Notes: generated by a model not told the origin, from the sequence alone. A stretch of 64,000 nt of DNA from Verrucomicrobiaceae bacterium UBA2429 (GCA_002343505.1 DDQZ01000070.1:67611-131610); one strand, 5' to 3'; shown: positions 51,594 through 61,202, counted from the first letter of the stretch. Program-made: numbers and translations.

Positions 51594-54500
51594 TCAATGC
51601 AGCTCCTCGATGAAGGCCAGGAGGTCGGCCATGTCCTGGGGGGTCATGCCGGCTTCGAGCCCTTCGGGCATGAGGCTCTGGCCGGCGGAGGCGGTGCCCT
51701 GGATGGCGGTGCGCTGGAGGCTGACGGTGGCGCCGCCCATCATTTTCAGGGTGAGGCTGCTGGCGTCGTCCTGGGTGATGATGCCGCTGAGGGTCTGGCC
51801 TTCCCGGGTGCTGACGGTGTAGGCGATGTATTGGGAGGCGACTTCTTTGTGGGGATCGAGGATGGCTGCGAGCAGTGCGTCACGGCCCTTGGTCTTCACG
51901 GTGATCAAGTCGGGGCCGACCTCGATGCCGAGCCCCTGCGCTCGGTGGCAGGCCATGCAGCGGCCGATGTAGTGGTTCTGTCCGGCCTTGGCGTCGCCTT
52001 TCAAGCTGAGCGCGGGAGCAAAGGTGCGCGCCACTTCCTCGCGCGAGGGCGGGATCACTGATTTGAGCACTGTGGCGGCATGCCGGGCGATGGTGGCGTT
52101 TTTGTGCTTCGCCAATGCCTGCACCTGGGAGGCGGCGAGGTCTTTCGGTTCGGGGCCGCGCCGCTCGCTCATGGCTTCGAGCAGGGCAGTGGCGCCGTCA
52201 TCCCGCGCGAGCATGGCGGCGAGGGCGGTTTCACGCGCTTTGGGTTTCAAGCCGGACCAGGCGGCGAGCACGGGGGCGTGGGCGGCCTTGCCGAGCAGTT
52301 CATTCAGCGCTTTGACCGCCGCGCTCTGAAGCTTCTCCGGTTGATCAGCCTTGATGCAAATCCGCAGGGGCCGCTCTGCCTGCTCCCGCGTGGCAAGCGA
52401 AAGCAAATCAACAGCTCCCACTCTTTCGGATTCACTGGCAGAAGTTTTCATCACGGTCGCTGAAGCTTCATTGAAGACCGGCGCCAGTTTGCTGTCTTTG
52501 TCGGCTTTGGCGATGGAACTGCCACTGCGCCGCAACCCGGAGGCCAAAGCCTTCAAGCCGCTCTGACGGGATGAAAGCGGGGTGCCAGGATCAGCCAGCA
52601 GCTTGATGGCGAAGGCCAGCGCCTTCTCATCCTTCTGCCTGCCGATCATGCTGAGCAGCGCTTCGGTGACTGGATCACTCAAAGCCGGCGCTTCTGAAGC
52701 GGCGAGCACCTCCAGGATTCGCATTGGGTCGGTACCCGCGCTACTGAGGATGGCGGCAAGCATGAGCGGGTTGTCTCCATGCCTCTTCAGCATGTCCGCC
52801 TGAATGCCGTCCGGTGTCTGTCCGGCAATCGCCGGCAGTCCGTCGTAGAGCTTCTGAATCAGCATGGCGTAGTTGAAGCGCACCCGCGCTGATTCATCCT
52901 CGCGAAGCCGATGGGTCGCATAAGTGATCCGTCCGTCTGCACGCATCTGTGAGCCAAGCAGCAGTGCCCGTTCCCTCACCTGGGCTGAAGGATCTTTGAC
53001 CGCCTGCTCGATGACTCCGGCGTCCTCCGGCTTCAGAGGTGCCAGGGCATTCAACGCATGTATCTTCTCCAGTTCGCTGGAATCACCCGCGAGCCGCGCT
53101 TTCAGCATTGGCACCGCCGCCTTGTCCTGTCTCTCATAAAGCAGCCGCTGAGCCGTGTCGCGATGCCAGCCGTTCGTGTGGCTGAGGGTCTTCACCAGTT
53201 CCTCAGTGTTCACGCTAGCCAGCGTGACCTTCTGGCCTTTCCTCTCCACGCCTTTGTCCGGGACGATGCGCCAGATGCGGCCGCGGTCGTTGCCGCTGTT
53301 GAGGTCGAGGTGTTTTTTGATCTCGTCCGGGATGCTCCAGGGGTGCTCGATGACCTCGCGGTACATGTCGCAGACGTGGAGGCAGCCGTCGGGGGCGTTG
53401 GCGAAGTTGACCACGCGCACCCAGGTGTCGTTGCTGGCGGCGAACTCGAAGCCGCGCTCGTCGGCGGGGCGCTCGCCCTCCAGGTTGATGCCGTCTTTGG
53501 CGTAACGAATGATTTTGCGGTGAATGAGCTGGCCGCCGGCGTCGCCGCTGAAGCTGTTGTTCACGAACTCTGGCCCGTAGGCGTCGCCGCGATAAATGGT
53601 GGTGCCGGTGGCGCCGGTAAAGTAGCCGCTGACACGGCCGCCACCCTCGACACTGCCTTTCACCACACCGGCGATGCGCCAGCGCGTGCGGATGATGCGC
53701 CAGGGTTCGTCGGGGCTGATGCGGAAGACCTCGGCGGCTCCGCCATCCACGGCGATGCTGCGGCGGCCCGGTGGCATGTCGTAGAAGGGATTGCGCGCGG
53801 CGTAGCGGTCGTCGTAGAGCCAGTATTGGAGGTGGTCGGAGTTCGAGCAGCCGAACTTCCGCCCGTAGTTGTCAAAGCTCATGCCATATTGCGCGCCACC
53901 CGCTTCGAGGCCGAACTCATGGGTGAGCGGGTCGAACCAGAAGTCCCTGCCGCCCAGCTCCTGCCCCGAAAGGTCTGGACGCTTGAGGCATGTGACCACG
54001 CCGCGGTTGCCGCCGCCGGCGAGGACGTGGACGCGGTTGTCCTGACCCCATTGGAAGCTGTTCATCATGCCCTGGACGTTGATGATTTTCAACCCGGTAC
54101 CGAAGCCGGTGAAGACTTTCTCGCGCACCTCGGCCTTGCCGTCGCCGTCCTTGTCCTCGAAACGCCAGATGTCCGGCGTAGCGCCGACGTAGAGGCCGCC
54201 ATTGGCCCAGATGAGGCCGGTGGGCCAGGGCAGGTTGTCGGCGAAGACGGTGCCAGTCTCATAAAAGCCGTCGCCATCCTTGTCTTCGAGCATGGAGACG
54301 CGTCCGAGGTGGGGTGTCACGTCGCGCATTTCGGAGTAGTCAATCATCTCGCAGACGAACATGCGCCCGCGCTCGTCGAAGCAGAGGGCGATGGGGTCGC
54401 GCACGAGGGGCTCGCAGGCGGCGAGTTCGAGCTTGAAGCCTTTTTTCACCTGCCAGGTGCTGATGGCGTCCTTCGCCTTCACGGCGGGGTAGCGCGGCAG

Positions 54501-54644
54501 GTCTTTGGCGGGATCCACCATGACCTCGTTGTTCGTGGGGCCGTAGGCTTTGGCATGGGTGGTCCTGGTGACAATGCCGTCCTGCGCGCGCAGGAGGCCG
54601 CAAAGCCCGGCGAAACTGACAAAGATCAGGTTGGACGCTTTCAT
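51594..54644 (-). CDS. PVC-type propeller / HEAT / haem-binding CxxCH protein
   Basis: The product has 1016 residues and a signal peptide (SNLIFVSFAGLCGLLRAQ). A membrane-bound-dehydrogenase-like propeller spans about 60-480 (FKLELAACEPLVRDPIALCF, SMLEDKDGDGFYETG, LPWPTGLIWANGGLYVGATP), HEAT-like helices about 490-870, and a cytochrome c domain with C896-M-A-C-H900 and SLMPEGLEAGMT ends it. This is the standard layout of PVC-type haem proteins, thought to act as periplasmic dehydrogenases or electron carriers; the substrate is unknown. It is shorter than the fusion at 40309-46074 and lacks internal palindromes. ATG 54644 was chosen; an in-frame ATG 36 bases upstream is possible. Confidence 0.92.
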   Translation of the reverse strand: MKASNLIFVSFAGLCGLLRAQDGIVTRTTHAKAYGPTNNEVMVDPAKDLPRYPAVKAKDAISTWQVKKGFKLELAACEPLVRDPIALCFDERGRMFVCEMIDYSEMRDVTPHLGRVSMLEDKDGDGFYETGTVFADNLPWPTGLIWANGGLYVGATPDIWRFEDKDGDGKAEVREKVFTGFGTGLKIINVQGMMNSFQWGQDNRVHVLAGGGNRGVVTCLKRPDLSGQELGGRDFWFDPLTHEFGLEAGGAQYGMSFDNYGRKFGCSNSDHLQYWLYDDRYAARNPFYDMPPGRRSIAVDGGAAEVFRISPDEPWRIIRTRWRIAGVVKGSVEGGGRVSGYFTGATGTTIYRGDAYGPEFVNNSFSGDAGGQLIHRKIIRYAKDGINLEGERPADERGFEFAASNDTWVRVVNFANAPDGCLHVCDMYREVIEHPWSIPDEIKKHLDLNSGNDRGRIWRIVPDKGVERKGQKVTLASVNTEELVKTLSHTNGWHRDTAQRLLYERQDKAAVPMLKARLAGDSSELEKIHALNALAPLKPEDAGVIEQAVKDPSAQVRERALLLGSQMRADGRITYATHRLREDESARVRFNYAMLIQKLYDGLPAIAGQTPDGIQADMLKRHGDNPLMLAAILSSAGTDPMRILEVLAASEAPALSDPVTEALLSMIGRQKDEKALAFAIKLLADPGTPLSSRQSGLKALASGLRRSGSSIAKADKDSKLAPVFNEASATVMKTSASESERVGAVDLLSLATREQAERPLRICIKADQPEKLQSAAVKALNELLGKAAHAPVLAAWSGLKPKARETALAAMLARDDGATALLEAMSERRGPEPKDLAASQVQALAKHKNATIARHAATVLKSVIPPSREEVARTFAPALSLKGDAKAGQNHYIGRCMACHRAQGLGIEVGPDLITVKTKGRDALLAAILDPHKEVASQYIAYTVSTREGQTLSGIITQDDASSLTLKMMGGATVSLQRTAIQGTASAGQSLMPEGLEAGMTPQDMADLLAFIEELH

Positions 54645-54723
54645 GAGGCGGACAAAACGCGGCTTCGCGGGCCGGGTCATGCGCCGGGATGACAGCTTCC
54701 CGTATTTTTATGGCCGGGCGTTC

Positions 54724-56088
54724 TCAGTTGAGGGAAACAGCGCCGAGCGCGGGCACGACGATTTCATCCCCCTCTTTGAGTTTCTTTTCAGAGGGGAGCT
54801 TGTTCATCTCGCGGATTTTCTGCTCGGTGGTGCTGAACATGTTCGCCACTGTGTGGATGTCATCTCCGCGCTCCAGACGATAGGCCACGACGCCACGGCT
54901 GGAGTTGCTGGTTTGTCGCGGCGCATCGGGGTAAGCGGGCGCTGTGACCGGCGCAGGCGCGGGGGCTTTTGCGGGGGTTGCGGGGGCCTCCGGCGCGGCG
55001 GGTTTCGGCAAAAAGGCGGCGGGCAGAGGAGTGAGGTCGCTGTCGGCGGAGGCGACCATGCTCTGCGCGGCGGGCAGCACCGGAGCCGCAGGGCGGCGAG
55101 TGCCGCCGGGAATGACGAGGCGCTGGCCGGGAACGATGATGTTGGGGTTTTTGAGCTTGTTGGCGGAGGCTAGGCTGGCGGTGGGAATGCCGTATTTTTT
55201 TGCGATGGCGCCGAGGCTTTCACCACGCCCGACGACATGCACAGCCTTGCTGACAGCCGGAGATGATGCTTTGGGAATGCTTGATGATGGCGCGGACCTG
55301 GCTCCCGCCGGGATGCGCAGGCGCTCACCGACGAGAAGTTTGTCCGGATAAACGGCGGGGTTGGCGCGTGCCAGGGCGTCCTGGCTCACGCCATAGCGCT
55401 CCGCCAGAATGGAGAAAACCTCGCCGGATTTGACGACATGGATTCCGCTGATCCCGCCGATGGCGGTTTCGACCGGGCGGCTGGTTGGCAAGTCGAGTGT
55501 CTGGCCAATGTACAATTCGTCACCGGGGAGGTGGTTCACCGCGCGCAGTGCTGCCGTGGTGGTGCCGTGACGGGCGGCGATCTCCGGGAGCGCGTCGCCT
55601 GGGCGCACGACATAAGTCTTGCCAGAAGCGCTGGCAGGAATCCCGGCGACGCCTCCCGGTGAGCGCGCTGCCCCGGCTTCCAGTGAGATGAGGCGCTGAT
55701 CCTGGCGGATGTCATTTTTTTCCAATTTGGAGACACGGGCTTCGAGGCTGGACCCGGGCGCTTTGGTGGATGGCGCGGGGACGCTTTTGGCGGGAGCTTT
55801 CACCAGGGCGGTGCCGGTTTTTTGAGGTGTGCCCTTGGGCGGCGTGCCAAATCCCGGCTGATACTGCCCGGTGGAGGGCGGCATCATCGGGGGAGCTGCG
55901 GGTGTTGGCGGCTGATAGGCAGAGCCCGGCTGGCGGTAGGCGGGCTGCTGAATGGCTCCAGGCGGCAGACCGCTGCCAGCCGGAGGAATGTTTTGGGCTG
56001 ACGCAGAATCACTGAGACAGGCGGCCAAAACGGCAGCGGAGGCATATTGGAACAGAGCGGTGCGCGGAAGTGCAAGCGATGAGTTCAT
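54724..56088 (-). CDS. Secreted LysM-repeat peptidoglycan-binding protein
   Basis: The product has 454 residues. The signal peptide is AAVLAACLSDSASA. A proline-rich region (30-110), a short coiled coil (LEARVSKLEKNDIRQDQRL) and four LysM modules follow: TYVVRPGDALPEIAARHG, IHVVKSGEVFSILAERYG, VHVVGRGESLGAIAKKYG and AYRLERGDDIHTVANMF, with an Ala/Pro linker before the last. It lacks a catalytic domain. It probably anchors to the cell wall. The AT-rich upstream stretch (56095-56165) may contain its promoter. Confidence 0.9.
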   Translation of the reverse strand: MNSSLALPRTALFQYASAAVLAACLSDSASAQNIPPAGSGLPPGAIQQPAYRQPGSAYQPPTPAAPPMMPPSTGQYQPGFGTPPKGTPQKTGTALVKAPAKSVPAPSTKAPGSSLEARVSKLEKNDIRQDQRLISLEAGAARSPGGVAGIPASASGKTYVVRPGDALPEIAARHGTTTAALRAVNHLPGDELYIGQTLDLPTSRPVETAIGGISGIHVVKSGEVFSILAERYGVSQDALARANPAVYPDKLLVGERLRIPAGARSAPSSSIPKASSPAVSKAVHVVGRGESLGAIAKKYGIPTASLASANKLKNPNIIVPGQRLVIPGGTRRPAAPVLPAAQSMVASADSDLTPLPAAFLPKPAAPEAPATPAKAPAPAPVTAPAYPDAPRQTSNSSRGVVAYRLERGDDIHTVANMFSTTEQKIREMNKLPSEKKLKEGDEIVVPALGAVSLN

Positions 56089-56094
56089 GGTGCC

Positions 56095-56165
56095 ATTTTA
56101 ATAAATATGGATTTCATAGCAATTTATTTTTCAAAAATTTTAGCTTTTCTTAAATTATTGGGGTT
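56095..56165 (-). promoter_or_regulatory. AT-rich probable promoter region of LysM gene
   Basis: This 70-base stretch is strikingly AT-rich compared with its surroundings. On the minus strand TTGAAA can serve as a -35 box; several TATT-like hexamers lie 17-20 bases further on. The exact -10 cannot be fixed by eye. Confidence 0.35.
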
Positions 56166-56248
56166 TCGGCCTTCCTGTTGCGTAAGCGACGGCAAGTTTT
56201 CAGCCGCCATCTTGCGCCTTGAGCGGTTCCCCGTCATGATCCCACGCC

Positions 56249-57283
56249 ATGAAAAAAATCCTCTCCGACCTGAAAATGGGAAACGCCCTCACCGAAGCCC
56301 AAATCCGAGAGGCGGCGGCTTTTCTCACCGATGAGCACGAGTCGGATGAAACAAAGGCCGTTTTTTTGAAGGCACTGGCAGAGAAGGGCGAGACGCCGGC
56401 GGAGATCGCGGCCTTTGTTGGGGAGTTTCTGAAACTGGCCGTGGACCCCGGCCTGGACCGCGCCCGGCTGCCGGGACCGATGCTGGACGTGGTGGGCACC
56501 GGAGGGGACAAGCTGCATCTTTTCAATGTCTCAACCACGGCCATGTTCATTCTGGCGGGCGGCGGCGTGTGCGTGACGAAGCACGGGAACCGGGGCGTGA
56601 CCAGCAAGGCGGGCGGCGCGGATGTGCTGGAGGCGCTGGGCATCCGCATTGACCTGCCGGTGGAGCGCGTGGCGCGCGGTATCGAGACCAACGGGCTGGG
56701 CTTCTTCTTCGCGCCACTCTATCACCCCGCCTTCAAAGCGGTGGCTGGCGCGCGCAAGATGCTCGCTGCGGAAGGGCGGCGCTCCATTTTTAATCTGCTC
56801 GGCCCGCTGCTGAACCCGGCGCGGCCGGATTACCAGCTCATCGGCGTTTTTGACCCGGCGCTGACCCGCGTGTTTGGCGAGATCCTGCTCGCCCTTGGGC
56901 GCAAAACCGCGTGGGTGGTGCATGGAAAGGCGGGCCAAGGCGGCATGGACGAGCTTTCCACCCTGGGCCAGACGCAGGTGTGCGCGGTGAGCGGCGGATC
57001 GCTGGGCGAAAGTGTGGTGGATCCTGAATCGCTCGGTTTTGCCAAAGCGAAGCTGGAGGACTTGACCGGCGGCGACGCGGCGGAAAACGCGGCCATCATC
57101 GAGGGCATCCTCTCCGGCACGGAGAAGGGGCCAAAGCGCGACATCGCCGTGCTCAACGCGGCGGCGGGCTTCGTCATCACCGGCCTGGCAGCCGACCTCG
57201 CCGCAGGGTGTGAGCTGGCGCAGACCGTGCTCGACCGCGGCGCCGCGCACGCAAAGATGCGCGCCATGCGGGACTGGTGCTGA
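56249..57283 (+). CDS. trpD: Anthranilate phosphoribosyltransferase
   Basis: The product has 344 residues, normal for TrpD. GTGGD at 83-87 binds PRPP, and NVSTTAMFILAGGGVCVTKH with KHGNR at 111-115 is the family signature. The anthranilate-side segment FFFAPLYHPAF and GPLLNPARP are present. It transfers phosphoribose to anthranilate, the second step of tryptophan synthesis. No other trp gene is adjacent, so the pathway is dispersed. It is convergent with the DUF234 ATPase gene (3 bases between ends). Confidence 0.96.
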   Translation: MKKILSDLKMGNALTEAQIREAAAFLTDEHESDETKAVFLKALAEKGETPAEIAAFVGEFLKLAVDPGLDRARLPGPMLDVVGTGGDKLHLFNVSTTAMFILAGGGVCVTKHGNRGVTSKAGGADVLEALGIRIDLPVERVARGIETNGLGFFFAPLYHPAFKAVAGARKMLAAEGRRSIFNLLGPLLNPARPDYQLIGVFDPALTRVFGEILLALGRKTAWVVHGKAGQGGMDELSTLGQTQVCAVSGGSLGESVVDPESLGFAKAKLEDLTGGDAAENAAIIEGILSGTEKGPKRDIAVLNAAAGFVITGLAADLAAGCELAQTVLDRGAAHAKMRAMRDWC

Positions 57284-57286
57284 GAC

Positions 57287-58726
57287 TCACAAGCGCTCGA
57301 ACAGGCGCTCCACAGGCACGAGAAAGTCGAAGGCATCGGACTCCTCCAGCGCGGGTGCCAGCGCGCCCGCATAGACCAGCGCCGTGCGCACAGACTGGCC
57401 GGGCGGCAGCTTCAGGCGGACCACCTTTTCCATCACCTCGTCAGCCACGCTGGCAGGGATGTTTTGGCGTAACTTCACCTCGATGACATAGAGTGAGCGG
57501 CGTGTGCGCAGGAGAAGGTCAATCTGGCAGCCTTTTCGCCGCTGCGTCTGGCGCTGTACATATGGCGCGGCATTCAGCAGGGGCGTATGCGCCAGCTTCA
57601 GGCGGGGGAGCAGCGCATCGAGGTTGGCGAGCACAAGGTTCTCCAATTGCAGGCCGAGGATGGACTCCCAGCCCTCCAGGTTTTCGAGCGCGGTGGCGCG
57701 GAAGAGGCCTTTCTCAATGCGCTCCCGCTGCGGGTCCACATACTTCAAAAAGAAGCGCAGATAGTTGTCCGAAAGCCGGTGGCGAGCCTCGCGCGGGCGG
57801 CTGCGGCCGGTGGCCGGGTCAAAGGGCGCGTCCTTGCGCAGAAAGCCCGCCAGCTCGAGGTCCTCCAAAGCCGCGCCCAGGCTGCCGCCGCGTTCGCGCC
57901 CCAGCGCCGTGCTGATCTGGTCCAGCGTGCGCGGCCCCTCCACGAGAGTGCGCACGATCTCGCGGTATGTGCCCGCCTTGCGCGTGAAGAGATCGTGAAA
58001 AATGCTGTCAAACTCGCGGAAGAGCATCCCGCCCGGATTGAAGCACCAGTCGTGAATGTTCTCCTCCGCCGTGCGCGCGGGGTCTATCTCCTCCAGGTAG
58101 CGCGGCACCCCGCCAGTGACGCTGAGGACGCGCAGCTTGTCCGCCGCGCTGATGCGCGCGCCACGCCGCCCCCAAAACTCCGCGCAGTCCGGCAGCGGCA
58201 GCGGCCCCAGCCGGAACTGCCACGCGCAGCGCCCCACGAAGCCGGTGCTGCGCAGGATGTTTTCCTCGATCCAGGAGGACACCGAGCCGCACAGCACGAG
58301 CACGAGGTGCGGATGCTTCGAGAAATGCGCGTCCCAGGCCGTCTTCAGGTGCCCGGCAAAGTCGGCGTCCCCCGCGGCCATCCAGGAAATTTCATCGAGC
58401 AGCACAACCGCGCTGCCTTGCGGCGGCAGTTGGCTGGCAAGCAACTGCAAGGCGGCCGGCCAGGAGTCCAGCCGCACACGCGGCACCCGTGTCTGCGCCG
58501 CCAGGGTTTCCGTGAAAGCATCGAGCTGCTCCTGCCGGCTGATGCCCTCGCGCGGTGCCAGGCCGCTGAAGCTGAGATGATGATCCGCCTCCGTGGCGCA
58601 CTCGGCGATGAAGCGGCTTTTGCCAATGCGTCGCCGCCCCTGGCAGGTGACCAGGGAAGCCTTCTTTTTTGCCAGGATGCGGCGGAATTCTTCCCGCTCG
58701 TGGGCGCGTCCGATGTAACCGCTCAT
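57287..58726 (-). CDS. AAA ATPase with DUF234-like C-terminal domain
   Basis: The product has 479 residues. The Walker A variant GRRRIGKSR is at 30-38 and Walker B is VVLLDEISWM. SVTGGVPRYLEEIDP and FREFDSIFHDLFTRKAGTYR are the characteristic middle segments of the archaeal-type ATPase/DUF234 family. The C-terminal part ends with KGCQIDLLLRTRRSLYVIEV and K, a PD-(D/E)xK-like nuclease core. The function of the family is unresolved; roles in defence or toxin-antitoxin-like systems have been suggested. The upstream region carries repeated GGCACC...GGTGCC palindromes that look like an operator. ATG 58726 was chosen because the longer frame runs through those palindromes. Confidence 0.85.
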   Translation of the reverse strand: MSGYIGRAHEREEFRRILAKKKASLVTCQGRRRIGKSRFIAECATEADHHLSFSGLAPREGISRQEQLDAFTETLAAQTRVPRVRLDSWPAALQLLASQLPPQGSAVVLLDEISWMAAGDADFAGHLKTAWDAHFSKHPHLVLVLCGSVSSWIEENILRSTGFVGRCAWQFRLGPLPLPDCAEFWGRRGARISAADKLRVLSVTGGVPRYLEEIDPARTAEENIHDWCFNPGGMLFREFDSIFHDLFTRKAGTYREIVRTLVEGPRTLDQISTALGRERGGSLGAALEDLELAGFLRKDAPFDPATGRSRPREARHRLSDNYLRFFLKYVDPQRERIEKGLFRATALENLEGWESILGLQLENLVLANLDALLPRLKLAHTPLLNAAPYVQRQTQRRKGCQIDLLLRTRRSLYVIEVKLRQNIPASVADEVMEKVVRLKLPPGQSVRTALVYAGALAPALEESDAFDFLVPVERLFERL

Positions 58727-58761
58727 GTCGTTTTCGTGCCTGAATGTTCGTTGCCATTTTT

Positions 58762-58885
58762 GGCACCAAATCAACATTTTGTCAATTCGGTGCCTTAATA
58801 TTTATATTATTACTTGGCACCAAATCAACGGTTCGTCATTTTAGTGCCCAAAATATCACGGCCTTTTCAGGCACCAAAATGACAT
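58762..58885. promoter_or_regulatory. Clustered GGCACC palindromes upstream of DUF234 ATPase
   Basis: Two 33-bp inverted repeats, 58762-58794 and 58816-58848, begin with GGCACCAAATCAAC and end with GGTGCC or AGTGCC. A half-site, GGCACCAAAATGACAT, lies at 58870-58885. The two full copies begin 54 bases apart. Their position 37 bases upstream of the ATPase start suggests binding of a regulator, possibly its own product. Confidence 0.6.
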
Positions 58886-58946
58886 CCCGTACGCCCAGGG
58901 AATCACTTGAGCGCCCTTGCCACCCCGCGTATCTGCACGGCCGCTC

Positions 58947-60431
58947 ATGACCGATCTACTGCGCCATCCCCTCTGGCAAGCCGACACTCTGGGCACGCCG
59001 CTGCCGGACGATGATTTCGGCGTCAGCGTGTCGCTGCCGCTTTGGCGGCATGTCATCGGTTATGAGGAAAAAGACCCCGACGTGGTCTCGAAATTCCGCT
59101 CCGGCTACCCGCGCTTTTGCTGTCCGCCGGCCATTGCGCGGCTCTTTGAGGCGGCAGCGGGAGAGTTGGCGGCGGCGGGAGAGCGCTGTCTGGTCTTCCC
59201 GCGCGTGAGCCATGCACGCCGCTGTGTGGAGTTCATTTCGCGAGCGGGCTTCACGGGGCGGGCGGAGACGTGGCTGGGGCTGGGCGCGGCGGTTTTTCCC
59301 GAAGCGGCCTATGACAGCGCGCGGCGGTTTTGGCGCTACTGCGGCGAGGTGGTCACCACGCGCCAGGCGGCACACACATTGGGAGAGCAAATTTGCGCGA
59401 ACTCAGAAGCCGAGGGCCATGAGGCGAATCTCACCCTGCGCCAGCGGCTCGCGGACCTGTCCGGCCAGCCGGTGGAGGATGTCTTCCTTTTCCCCTCCGG
59501 CATGGCGGCGAACTACGCCGTGCATCGCATGCTCACCCACGTCTTCCCAGGGCGGAAAACCGTGCAGCTCGACTTTCCGTATGTGGATGTGCTGAAGCTC
59601 CAGCAGACCTTCGGCAGCGGCGCGCATTTCCTGCCGCTGGTGCGCGAGGATGAATACGAGGATCTGCGCGCCCTGCTGAAGCGCGAGCCTGTGGCGGGCA
59701 TTTTCTGCGAGGCGCCGAGCAATCCCATGCTGCGCTGCGTGGACTTCCCCCGGCTGCTGGAAATCCGCGCCGCCACTCAGACGGACGCGCCCGTCATCGT
59801 GGACGACACCATCGCCACCGTGGCCCATGCGGAGGCCTTCCGCGTGGCGGATGTCGTAACCACCAGCCTCACGAAGGCCTTCTCCGGCGTTGGCGATGTC
59901 ATGGCCGGCAGCGTCATCCTCCATGCCGCCTCTCCTCACCATGCCGCCTTTTCCGCCTTCCTCCGCGCTCATGCCGACCACGAGCTTTGGCGCGGAGATG
60001 CCGTGGCGCTGGAGCAGAACTCGCGCGACTTCCCCGCCCGCGCCACGCGCATGAGTGACAACGCGCTCGCGCTCGCTGAATACCTCGCCGCGCATCCCAG
60101 GGTGGAAAAAGTCTGGCACGCCCGCGAGCAGGGCGGCGCGGGTTACGAGCACATCCGGCGCGCGGACGGCGGTTATGGCTGCCTGTTCTCCTTCCTGCTC
60201 AAAGACGCCGCCACCGCCAGCCCGCGCTTTTACGACGCGCTGCGCGTCTGCAAAGGCCCCAGCCTCGGCACCCACTTCACCCTCGTCTGCCCCTACACCC
60301 TGCTGGCGCATTACGACGAGCTGGACTGGGCCGAGACCTGCGGCGTGCCGCGCCATCTCCTGCGCGTCTCCGCCGGTCTCGAAGACAAGGCCGACCTCAT
60401 CGCCCGCTTCGATGAGGCGCTCGACCTCTGA
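58947..60431 (+). CDS. Cys/Met-metabolism PLP-dependent enzyme
   Basis: The product has 494 residues, longer than usual (about 380-400) because of an N-terminal extension of about 130 residues (WRHVIGYEEKDPDVVSKFRS). The PLP core shows FLFPSGMAANYAVHRML, EAPSNPMLRCVDFPRL, VIVDDTIATV and TSLTKAFSGVGDVMAG with the Schiff-base Lys310. It belongs to the cystathionine gamma-synthase/lyase family; the exact reaction is unclear. The next gene, an ABC ATPase, starts 48 bases later. ATG 58947 was chosen. Confidence 0.9.
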   Translation: MTDLLRHPLWQADTLGTPLPDDDFGVSVSLPLWRHVIGYEEKDPDVVSKFRSGYPRFCCPPAIARLFEAAAGELAAAGERCLVFPRVSHARRCVEFISRAGFTGRAETWLGLGAAVFPEAAYDSARRFWRYCGEVVTTRQAAHTLGEQICANSEAEGHEANLTLRQRLADLSGQPVEDVFLFPSGMAANYAVHRMLTHVFPGRKTVQLDFPYVDVLKLQQTFGSGAHFLPLVREDEYEDLRALLKREPVAGIFCEAPSNPMLRCVDFPRLLEIRAATQTDAPVIVDDTIATVAHAEAFRVADVVTTSLTKAFSGVGDVMAGSVILHAASPHHAAFSAFLRAHADHELWRGDAVALEQNSRDFPARATRMSDNALALAEYLAAHPRVEKVWHAREQGGAGYEHIRRADGGYGCLFSFLLKDAATASPRFYDALRVCKGPSLGTHFTLVCPYTLLAHYDELDWAETCGVPRHLLRVSAGLEDKADLIARFDEALDL

Positions 60432-60479
60432 GCGCATTTTTCCTCCCGCACCACACTGGCAGCCGTTATCTCATGGCCC

Positions 60480-61154
60480 ATGCCCGAGCCTGTTTTAGCC
60501 GCCATTGACCTGCATCGTTCCTACGCCCTCGATGGCGAATCTGTCCCCGCGCTGCGAGGCGTGTCCCTGGAGGTGGCGGCGGGGGATTTCATCGCCGTCA
60601 CGGGGCCTTCGGGCTGCGGGAAATCCACCCTGCTCCAGCTCTGCGGCGTCATGGACCGCGCGGATGCCGGCACGCTGCGGCTGGACGGGCGGGATGTGTC
60701 CGCGCTCTCCGACAACGCCCTTACCCGCCTGCGGCGCGACCGCATCGGCTTCGTCTTCCAGTTCTTCAATCTCCTGCCCACGCTCTCCCTGCTGGAAAAC
60801 ATCGCCATGCCTCTGCTGCTGGCGCGGCAGCCGGAAAAGGCGGCGTTTGAAAAAGCCCGCGTGCTGGCCGAGCGCGTCGGCATCGCCCACCGGCTGGCGC
60901 ATTTCCCTGCCCAGGTCTCCGGCGGCGAGGCCCAGCGCGCCGCCCTGGCGCGCGCCGTGGTGCACGAGCCCGCGCTGCTCATCGCCGACGAGCCCACCGG
61001 CAGCCTCGACAGCGAAAACGGCCGCAACGTGCTCGATCTCTTCCGCACCCTGAACCGCGACCTCCGCATCGCCATCCTGCTCGCCACCCACGACCCCACC
61101 GTCGCCGCCGCCGCCCAGCGCCAAGTGCGCATGAAAGACGGCCGCATTGTGTGA
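60480..61154 (+). CDS. ABC transporter ATP-binding protein (LolD/MacB type)
   Basis: The product has 224 residues. Walker A GPSGCGKST lies at 42-50, the Q-loop at FVFQFFNLLPTLSLLENIAM, the signature VSGGEAQRAALARA at 146-159, and Walker B with LLIADEPTGSLD at 167-178. ATHD supplies the switch histidine. The L-P-T-L-S segment places it with LolD/MacB-type exporters. It works with the FtsX-type permease that begins 48 bases downstream. Confidence 0.95.
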   Translation: MPEPVLAAIDLHRSYALDGESVPALRGVSLEVAAGDFIAVTGPSGCGKSTLLQLCGVMDRADAGTLRLDGRDVSALSDNALTRLRRDRIGFVFQFFNLLPTLSLLENIAMPLLLARQPEKAAFEKARVLAERVGIAHRLAHFPAQVSGGEAQRAALARAVVHEPALLIADEPTGSLDSENGRNVLDLFRTLNRDLRIAILLATHDPTVAAAAQRQVRMKDGRIV

Positions 61155-61163
61155 CCGGCTGCC

Positions 61164-61195
61164 CGAAATTCCGCACTCCGCATTCCCCATTCCAA
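61164..61195. repeat. ATTCC/CCGCA short repeats just before permease start
   Basis: GAAATTCCGCACTCCGCATT and neighbouring ATTCC units end 8 bases before the GTG start. Compare 5213 and 23444. Confidence 0.4.
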
Positions 61196-61202
61196 AATCC
61201 CC

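Noticed and set aside
56107-56334. 75-codon plus-strand frame upstream of trpD
   Set aside because: It begins in the AT-rich promoter region and overlaps the trpD start in another frame; no recognisable feature.
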